From Anabaena sp. WA102 (GTDB taxonomy: Bacteria > Cyanobacteriota > Cyanobacteriia > Cyanobacteriales > Nostocaceae), in contig NZ_CP011456.1 in the NCBI RefSeq assembly GCF_001277295.1, forward strand, positions 3,360,001-3,424,000: a DNA stretch of 64,000 nucleotides. Reading direction: 5' to 3'. Within the stretch, counting starts at the first letter, position 1, and the number at the start of each line of letters is the position of its first letter. Positions 58,020-64,000 of the stretch are shown here, in pieces. Below the pieces are notes generated by a model. It did not search any database. It saw only the letters and a program-made list of their open reading frames with translations, and was not told where the DNA came from. A program made the translations under genes and the position numbers.

Positions 58020-61000
58020 ATGACTCTTCCTGTATCCTCATTAAATACTAAATCTATATCAACAGCAATTGAAAATTTGCGTTCTTGTTGTCAGGTTGAT
58101 ATCCAGTCAAGCTGGCAAAATCAGGAAACTGACGAGGTAGTTACTGATTTTATCCCATTTAGTTTAACTGATTGGCAACCTGTGGAACTAAATGAAAAAG
58201 CTCATGTTTCTTGGACGGGGGGAAAACGGGTATTATGGTTAGGACAAAAATTTTCTGTTCCTGAACATTTACACAATTTTCCGTTAACAAGTTTGTCTTT
58301 GCGTTTGGCGTTGGTATGGTGGGCAGATTTAGCAGAAGTGTATGTTAATGGTAAGTTAGTATTGACGGGGGATTTGTTTGATTCTTCCCCGCGAGTGTTG
58401 CTGAGTCCAAGTGTAACCCCTGGAGAAGAGTTTACCATAGCTTTGCGGTTGGTGAGTCCGGGACATTGTGATGGGGCGTTGATGCGATCGCTTGCAATTT
58501 TTGAGTCCACAGATTATGATAATCCTGATGCTGGTTTTATTGCTGATGAATTAGCAGTTACGGAAATTCTTTTACAAAACTTCGCACCAGAAAAGTTACT
58601 AAGTTTAGCTGGGGAAGTTGAGAAAGTTACAAATCGCCAAGACGCAGAAAATCAAGATTGGAAAACATATCTGCTGAATTTGCGACAAACTTATTTGAGT
58701 TTAGCTGAGTTTATCAACGCTCAAAAATATAAAATTAATTTATTAGGTCATGCACATTTAGATTTAGCATGGTTATGGCCTGTGGAGGAAACTTGGAAAG
58801 CAGCACAAAATACTTTTGAGTCAGCTTTAAAACTGCAACAGGATTTTCCCGAATTGATTTTCTGTCATACCACACCGGCGTTGTATGCTTGGGTAGAGGA
58901 AAATCGTCCCGACTTGTTTCGAGAAATTCAAAATCAAGTTAAAGCAGGAAAATGGGAAGTTTTAGGTGGTTTTTGGGTAGAACCGGATTTAAATTTAATT
59001 GCTGGTGAGTCTATAGTGCGTCAGTTATTATATGGACAAAGGTATTTTCTCCAGAAGTTCGGAAAAATATCTTCTGTGGTTTGGGTTCCCGACACCTTTG
59101 GTTTTTGTGCGACCTTACCCCAATTTTTTGCAAATGCAGGAATTGAGTCCTTTGTAACTCAGAAACTCCGCTGGAATGATACAACTAAATTTGATTATGA
59201 CTTATTTTGGTGGCGATCGCCTGATGGCAGTCAAACATTAAGTTTCATGTCCGCACCTATCGGCGAAACCATCGAACCTGTAAAAATGACCAAGTCCGCT
59301 TGTGACTGGAAAACTCAAACAGGTTTACACAATTCGCTTTGGCTTCCCGGAGTCGGTGATCATGGTGGTGGTCCAACCCGTGATATGCTAGAAACCGCGC
59401 AACGGTGGGAACATTCCCCAATTTTCCCCAAGTTAGAATTTACAACTTCCGAAAAATACCTCAACGACATAAAATCATCAACTCAAAACTTACCAGTTTG
59501 GGAAGACGAACTTTATTTAGAATTCCACCGAGGATGTTATACTACCCACGCAGACCAAAAACGCTGGAATCGCAAATCTGAACATTTATTATATAGTGCT
59601 GAATTATTCGCAACTTTAGCAAATATCCTTTGTGGTGCAGAATTTCCGCAAACAGAAATAGAAACCGCATGGAAAAAAGTTTTATTTAACCAGTTTCACG
59701 ACATTCTCCCCGGTTCTTCCATTACCCAAGTTTACGCAGACGCTTTATGGGAATGGGAAGCAGTAGAAAAATTAGGAACGAAAATACTAGAAGACTCATT
59801 AAAAGCGATCGCTTCCACAATCAACATACCACAACCTCCCAACCCTGAGAGCATCCCCGTCATAATTTTTAACTCACTCAACTGGGAACGTTCCCAAGTT
59901 GTCACCATTGACTTATCAAAAATCATCACCACAGATTACCCAACCTGGAAAATTTCTGATATTCAAGGAACAGAAATCCTCTCCCAAAACAGCGAAAACT
60001 CAACCTTATTATTTTTCGCAACCATACCATCTATAGGTTACAGCATTTTCTGGCTTTCTCCATCTTCCCCCCAACCCAAAACATTCCCCGAAAACTGGAT
60101 ATTAGAAAACGAATATTTGCAAATTCAAATCAACCCCGAAACCGGAGATATAGCCAACATCTTCGACAGAACCCAACAACGAGAAATTTTAACCGGTGCA
60201 GGAAATCAACTTCAAGCCTTTAGGGACAGCGGACAATATTGGGATGCTTGGAACATAGACCCAGATTATAACACAAAACCTCTACCGCCAACTCAATTAA
60301 AATTAATTCAATGGCAAGAATATGGAGAAATTCAACAACGGTTGCGAGTAGTCCGTCAACTCGGAAAATCAGAATTTTGTCAAGATTACATCTTGGAAAT
60401 CGGTTCACCAATTTTGAAAATAACTAATACTGTAAATTGGCAAGAAAATCACGTATTAGTTAAAACAGCCTTTCCTCTCAACCTCCAAGCCGAATTTGCC
60501 ACTTATGAAATTCCCTGCGGTGCTATTCATCGTCCCACAAATCCCCAAACCCCCGCAGAGAAGGCAAAATGGGAAGTCCCCGCATTACATTGGGCAGATT
60601 TAACCACAGATACAAATATCGGAAAATACGGAGTCAGTCTTCTTAATGATTGTAAATATGGTTACGATGCCAAACCTAACCAACTACGCCTCACCTTGCT
60701 AAGAAGTTCCCATTGGCCAGACTCCCAAGCAGATAGAGGGATACACGAATTTACCTACAGTTTATATCCTCATTTAGACAGTTGGGAAGAAGCAGAAACT
60801 GTTAAACGTGGTTATGAGTTGAATATTCCTTTTCAAGTATTAGTAAACCCAATTAACTATCAATCTAGATTAAACCCTTGTCAAAGCCAAAGTTTTTTAT
60901 CTTTATCAGCAGATAACTTGATTTTAATGGCACTTAAACCCAGTGAAAACGATCCAAAAAAGTTTATTCTTCGCTTTTATGAATGTCATGGACAAACAGC

Positions 61001-61157
61001 AGAATTATCTTTGCAAAGCGAGATTTTAAACTTAGAAAAACCCACTGATTTATTAGAAAATAATATCAAACTTTCCGCAATAAATCAAGTAAATAAAAAT
61101 ATTAACCCTTGGAAAATTGTGACATTTCAAGCCACATCCAGCAAAATTCAGGAGTAG
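58020..61157 (+). CDS. alpha-mannosidase, glycoside hydrolase family 38
   Basis: 1045 residues from the ATG at 58020 (MTLPVSSLNTKSISTAIENL); the frame is open from 57834 but that extension is encoded by a MITE. The catalytic GH38 region shows INLLGHAHLDLAWLWPVEET (zinc His and Asp) and VWVPDTFGFCATLPQFFANA, where the Asp of PDTFG is the nucleophile, plus VGDHGGGPTRDMLETA and FNQFHDILPGSSITQVYADA. N-terminal beta-domain and C-terminal all-beta parts are present, as usual for the 1000-residue family. It would trim alpha-mannosides from glycans in the cytosol or periplasm; no signal peptide is seen. Its stop codon lies at the edge of a minisatellite. Confidence 0.92.
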   Translation: MTLPVSSLNTKSISTAIENLRSCCQVDIQSSWQNQETDEVVTDFIPFSLTDWQPVELNEKAHVSWTGGKRVLWLGQKFSVPEHLHNFPLTSLSLRLALVWWADLAEVYVNGKLVLTGDLFDSSPRVLLSPSVTPGEEFTIALRLVSPGHCDGALMRSLAIFESTDYDNPDAGFIADELAVTEILLQNFAPEKLLSLAGEVEKVTNRQDAENQDWKTYLLNLRQTYLSLAEFINAQKYKINLLGHAHLDLAWLWPVEETWKAAQNTFESALKLQQDFPELIFCHTTPALYAWVEENRPDLFREIQNQVKAGKWEVLGGFWVEPDLNLIAGESIVRQLLYGQRYFLQKFGKISSVVWVPDTFGFCATLPQFFANAGIESFVTQKLRWNDTTKFDYDLFWWRSPDGSQTLSFMSAPIGETIEPVKMTKSACDWKTQTGLHNSLWLPGVGDHGGGPTRDMLETAQRWEHSPIFPKLEFTTSEKYLNDIKSSTQNLPVWEDELYLEFHRGCYTTHADQKRWNRKSEHLLYSAELFATLANILCGAEFPQTEIETAWKKVLFNQFHDILPGSSITQVYADALWEWEAVEKLGTKILEDSLKAIASTINIPQPPNPESIPVIIFNSLNWERSQVVTIDLSKIITTDYPTWKISDIQGTEILSQNSENSTLLFFATIPSIGYSIFWLSPSSPQPKTFPENWILENEYLQIQINPETGDIANIFDRTQQREILTGAGNQLQAFRDSGQYWDAWNIDPDYNTKPLPPTQLKLIQWQEYGEIQQRLRVVRQLGKSEFCQDYILEIGSPILKITNTVNWQENHVLVKTAFPLNLQAEFATYEIPCGAIHRPTNPQTPAEKAKWEVPALHWADLTTDTNIGKYGVSLLNDCKYGYDAKPNQLRLTLLRSSHWPDSQADRGIHEFTYSLYPHLDSWEEAETVKRGYELNIPFQVLVNPINYQSRLNPCQSQSFLSLSADNLILMALKPSENDPKKFILRFYECHGQTAELSLQSEILNLEKPTDLLENNIKLSAINQVNKNINPWKIVTFQATSSKIQE

Positions 61158-61364
61158 GGGAGGTAGGGGGGGTAGGGGAGGTAGGGGAGGTAGGGGGGGT
61201 AGGGGAGGTAGGGGGGGTAGGGGAGGTAGGGGGGGTAGGGGAGGTAGGGGAGGTAGGGGAGGTAGGGGAGGTAGGGGAGGTAGGGGAGGTAGGGGAGGTA
61301 GGGGAAGGAAGAACAGAAGTTTTTTCCGATCATTACCCGTCAAAATAAATTTGACGAACTACTA
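61155..61364. mobile_element. G-rich minisatellite with one MITE end (copy 3, left-truncated)
   Basis: About 17 units of 9 bp alternate GGGGAGGTA and GGGGGGGTA (61155-61303). The right-end sequence AACAGAAGTTTTTTCCGATC then ATTACCCGTCAAAATAAATT and TTGACGAACTACTA follows, ending at 61364. That end is the same as in the elements at 27.9 and 49.1 kb; the left inverted repeat is missing because the array runs directly into the mannosidase gene. Confidence 0.82.
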
Positions 61365-61781
61365 GCCCTGAACTATGGCTTACGCCACGCTACACTATCA
61401 GTTATGGGCGGATTATATTTAGAATAAAATAGCCCTGATCTACTACAATAATCAAATTTTGGCTTATCCGCATTTATGTATAGTTAATTATTATTAAAAG
61501 CTAGAATTAGTGGAAAAGCGGTCAAAATGCTATTCAAAAAGCCTTCTATCCTGGAAACATAAAATTTTACAGACAGAGAAAAATATTTTTTTAGAGAAAA
61601 CAAATTCAGTAAACCTGATTTTTAGAGGCTTTTTCAAAATCATAGCTTCTATCGTAGGGTCTAAATTTGATTAAAAGAGGCAGTTTTTATTTCTTGTAAC
61701 ATGGGGTTACAAGCAATGCTTCATTTACTATAAGTCTTATGAATGATTTTTGTTAACTCTAGATAATTGTGATTAAAAACC
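61365..61781. other. spacer with an SDR-type repeat before the NYN gene
   Basis: ATGGCTTACGCCACGCTACA then CTATCAG at 61375-61401 is an inverted SDR-type copy. The remaining 380 bp are AT-rich, without ORF or clear operator. The NYN promoter must lie here. Confidence 0.55.
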
Positions 61782-62330
61782 ATGTCTCGTTCCATAGTCC
61801 CGGCCGTTCTCTTAGTAGACGGTTACAATATTATAGGCACTTGGCCTTGCTTGATAAAAACCCGTGATCATGCCGGACTTGAGGCTGCACGGGGTGAATT
61901 AGTGGAAGCAATGACTAATTATAGTGCTTTCCAAGGTTATGAAACTCAGGTAGTGTTTGATGCTCAATATCAAAACACTCCTAGTAACAGAGAAACTATT
62001 ACAAATTTTCTAACAGTACATTATACGGATTTTGGTCAGACTGCAGACACATATATAGAAAAAACCTGTGCGTCTCTGCGTCACCAAATATCCCAATGTT
62101 TAATTTCCCGCATGATTGTCGCTACATCAGATCGAGCGCAGCAGTTAACAGTCCAGGGATATGGTGCTGAATGGTTATCGGCGCATCAACTATGTGGCGA
62201 AGTAGAAACTACTGTCTGTCGGATGCGCCATAGGTATCAGTCGCAAAAACAACCTAAAAGTAGATTCTTGGTGAATGGAATTGATCCTAAAGCCAGACAA
62301 CGGCTGACGGAATTGCGAATGGGATTATAA
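61782..62330 (+). CDS. NYN domain (YacP/Rae1-like) ribonuclease family protein
   Basis: 182 residues with the PIN-like NYN fold: AVLLVDGYNIIGTWPCLIKT (catalytic Asp and Asn), LEAARGELVEAMTNYSAFQG, YETQVVFDAQYQNTPSNRET, FGQTADTYIEKTCASLRHQI (acidic site) and MIVATSDRAQQLTVQGYGAE (Ser-Asp). Such proteins include B. subtilis Rae1, a ribosome-associated endoribonuclease. It is a single gene followed 164 bp later by tRNA-Asn. All four acidic positions appear intact. Confidence 0.9.
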   Translation: MSRSIVPAVLLVDGYNIIGTWPCLIKTRDHAGLEAARGELVEAMTNYSAFQGYETQVVFDAQYQNTPSNRETITNFLTVHYTDFGQTADTYIEKTCASLRHQISQCLISRMIVATSDRAQQLTVQGYGAEWLSAHQLCGEVETTVCRMRHRYQSQKQPKSRFLVNGIDPKARQRLTELRMGL

Positions 62331-62494
62331 TTTTAGGATTCGTAAATCTCCGAATGTAGCTGCTGGAAAGGTTTTGGGGTATTAAAAGTGAGAAATTTCA
62401 GCAGCAACAAAAAAAAGTTGGAAAATTTTTCCAAAACCCCTTGCATTAATCTGGATTTAGGTTTACTATAGCTAAAGTTAAGAGCAAAGAGCAT

Positions 62495-62566
<72 letters not shown>

Positions 62567-62581
62567 TTTAAATAAAAGACG

Positions 62582-62622
62582 AGGCGTGAAACAAAAATTA
62601 ATAAGTTTCACGCCTTGTTTTT
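62582..62622 (+). terminator. rho-independent terminator after tRNA-Asn
   Basis: AGGCGTGAAAC (62582-62592) and GTTTCACGCCT (62605-62615) form an 11-bp stem with a 12-base AT loop, followed directly by TGTTTTTTGT. It is 16 bp after the tRNA. Confidence 0.85.
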
Positions 62623-62689
62623 TGTATACTCAAAACGGCTTAATTGTTTGATTCTAAAGGTAGTAGTAGTAATCTTGTCAGTTAAGGAA

Positions 62690-63010
62690 ATGTAGGTTGG
62701 GTTGAGCGAACGTTTACGTTCCACAACCCAACCTGCCATATAATGACTTTTCAGGCTTAACCGAGCAGTATTGGTAGTAGTAGGGGTAAAGCAAGAGCTT
62801 CATTGGTGTCAACTTAAGTTAAAAATGGCTTATCTGTTTGCTTCCACACCCGCCCGGAAATGAATTTCCGGGCTAATAGCGAAAGTAAACTAAAGTTTAC
62901 TCAAAAATTTCCGGGTTATTTAGTCATCAAAAGACAACTTCTGCTATTAGACTGGGAATATGGCTAACGCCACGCTACGCTATCATTCCCAGGCGGGCTA
63001 CAGGTTTAAC
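62690..63010. repeat. cluster of hairpin-forming repeats
   Basis: GTAGGTTGGGTTGAGCGAAC, TTTA, then GTTCCACAACCCAACCTGC make one long hairpin (62694-62739). GCCCGGAAATGAATTTCCGG gives a second (62852-62873). An SDR-type palindrome (ATGGCTAACGCCACGCTACG then CTATCA) lies at 62959-62984 inside a broken CTGGGAAT...ATTCCCAG hairpin. No gene was seen from 62623 to 63153. Confidence 0.75.
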
Positions 63011-63153
63011 GTTAAGTTGACACCATTAAGCACTGCTAAACCCACATCTAGGTTCTTTGTCATTTCACAAAAGTTTATATCCTACTTGTGTTTAGTATAA
63101 TTAGATAGCGTTGGTTTATTTACTCCGAGCTGTACTATTATGCTTTAATTGGA

Positions 63154-63283
63154 TAAGTAGGTGAACACAATAAAACCAAACTGTGTAAAGAAATGTAAAA
63201 TCGCCTAAACCCTCTTCACTCTTGCCTCTTGCCTCTTGCCTTTTGCCTTGCCATAACGACAATTTTCAACGCCAACCTACTTA
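63154..63283. mobile_element. 130-bp MITE-like element with TAAGTAGGT ends (copy 3, inverted)
   Basis: TAAGTAGGTGAACACAATAA at the left and CAACGCCAACCTACTTA at the right. Relative to the copies at 32.1 and 51.4 kb it is inverted. It contains CTCTTGC/CCTCTTG heptamers and TTGCCATAACGACAATTTTC. Both terminal repeats are perfect. Confidence 0.85.
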
Positions 63284-63378
63284 GTTGCTAATTACGTCTT
63301 GTTCTCTGTTTACTTTATTAAAATCTGTTTAATGGTTAATTATTAAAATAGATGTATTGATCTTTTTTAGGAAATACC

Positions 63379-63888
63379 ATGCCACAGCGGATAATTATAG
63401 AAGTCAATAATTGGTTTAAACGAGATAGAATTGTTCGTAACTTAGAGCTTTTTCAGGATATTATTGTAATCTCCCTTTGCGTGAGTTTATTTTGTGTTAT
63501 GCTCATTCGATTAGGAGATATGTTTTTATCGTTTTTACGTCCATTAGATTTACGGCAAGTCACATCTGATATTCTGTTTATTTTGATATTAGTAGAACTG
63601 TTTCGGTTATTAGTTGATTACCTCCAAGAACGCAGTATATCCGTAGGTGCAGCCGTAGAAATTACGATTGTTTCGGCTTTGCGAGAGGTAATTTTACGTG
63701 GTGTATTAGAAATTTCCCGCGACCAACTTTTTGGACTTTCTGTATTTCTATTAGTTTTATCAGGAATTTTCCTAGCTTTACCTTGGATGCCTAGCTTATT
63801 AAAACAGGTGAAAATTAATAACCATGAGACAGTAGAACCAGAATCATACAGCAGAATTCAAGAGTCAGGAGTCAGGAGTCAGGAGTAA
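63379..63888 (+). CDS. PsiE family (phosphate-starvation-inducible E-like) membrane protein
   Basis: 169 residues with four hydrophobic helices (DIIVISLCVSLFCVMLIRLG, DILFILILVELFRLLVDYLQ, ISRDQLFGLSVFLLVLSGIF and others). Motifs are ILVELFRLLVDYLQERSISV and AAVEITIVSALREVILRGVL, as in the PsiE/DUF4956-like cyanobacterial family. The function is unknown. The last residues (RIQESGVRSQE) are encoded by AGTCAGG heptamers, so the original C-terminus has been extended by a short tandem repeat. Confidence 0.82.
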   Translation: MPQRIIIEVNNWFKRDRIVRNLELFQDIIVISLCVSLFCVMLIRLGDMFLSFLRPLDLRQVTSDILFILILVELFRLLVDYLQERSISVGAAVEITIVSALREVILRGVLEISRDQLFGLSVFLLVLSGIFLALPWMPSLLKQVKINNHETVEPESYSRIQESGVRSQE

Positions 63889-63971
63889 AACGTAATTTTG
63901 CCAAAAAATAGGGAAGAGGATTATTTAACCGATTCCCCAATTAAATATTAGTTTTATGGGAGTCCTATAAT

Positions 63972-64000
63972 ATGTCTCAATTAACATCAAAACAATGGAT
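63972..64000 (+). CDS. possible start of a gene running off the window (3' partial)
   Basis: ATG at 63972 opens MSQLTSKQW and runs out of the window; a GGGAG motif lies about ten bases upstream. Nine codons are too few to name a family. Confidence 0.3.

Overview
The window is chromosomal DNA of a filamentous, probably heterocyst-forming cyanobacterium of the Nostocales (Anabaena/Dolichospermum/Nostoc type). The evidence is a beta-carboxysome operon (ccmK-ccmK-ccmL-ccmM-ccmN-ccmO), a divergent NDH-1 CO2-uptake operon (ndhF-ndhD-CO2 hydration protein), a Ycf37-like photosystem I assembly protein, very frequent HIP1 octamers (GCGATCGC), many heptameric short tandem repeats, and small palindromic dispersed repeats sitting inside HIP1 sites. 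No organism name can be read from the sequence alone.

Layout. (1) 0-9.4 kb is an accessory region. It holds the 3' end of an Rhs gene with a deaminase-like C-terminal toxin and its likely immunity gene. Then come at least seven toxin-antitoxin modules or remnants (DUF433/DUF5615, Phd/VapC, a PIN pseudogene plus small partner, RelE-type, HicBA, a possible BrnT stub, YefM-YoeB), a DUF559 nuclease gene between inverted repeats and a Uma2-type nuclease gene. HIP1-based arrays of about 27 bp period separate them. Several modules are damaged: hicA is split by a small ISL3-like element, the PIN gene has an in-frame TGA, and yoeB and a deacetylase gene appear to truncate each other. (2) 9.4-12.7 kb: an RnfD/NqrB-like membrane protein plus a secreted DUF2330 protein, then WD40 gene debris. 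(3) 12.7-23.2 kb: the inorganic-carbon concentrating block; the NDH-1 genes pump CO2 into the cytosol as bicarbonate and the ccm genes build the carboxysome. CcmM carries the gamma-carbonic-anhydrase zinc histidines, the Cys194/Cys200 pair and a well-placed internal start for the short Rubisco-linking form. (4) 23.3-34.3 kb: SNF2 helicase, CbbR-type LysR regulator, YaaW, O-antigen-ligase-like protein, a duplicated-domain lipoprotein and an FHA-Ser/Thr kinase.

(5) 34.8-39.1 kb: five head-to-tail, nearly identical copies of an Rpn-family (DUF2887) nuclease gene; the fifth is broken by a 190-bp deletion. (6) 39.1-41.3 kb: a tandem array of about 104 bp period, most units carrying a 22-nt insertion, with a ParDE-like module embedded. 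(7) 41.4-64 kb: mostly housekeeping genes (rpmI-rplT, solute-binding protein, Ycf37-like, HDAC-like deacetylase, Cu-type P-ATPase, Rieske protein, ispG, MazEF-like module, MDR dehydrogenase, exonuclease III, GH38 alpha-mannosidase, NYN protein, tRNA-Asn, PsiE-like), separated by small non-autonomous elements.

The most unusual content is the repeat ecology. At least four kinds of MITE-like element can be outlined by their terminal inverted repeats, one with a target duplication and one carrying an internal G-rich 9-bp minisatellite. Small 21-24 nt palindromic inserts occur at what look like exact filled and empty sites, and gene ends have repeatedly been rewritten by repeats. All family names come from motif recognition, not database searches.
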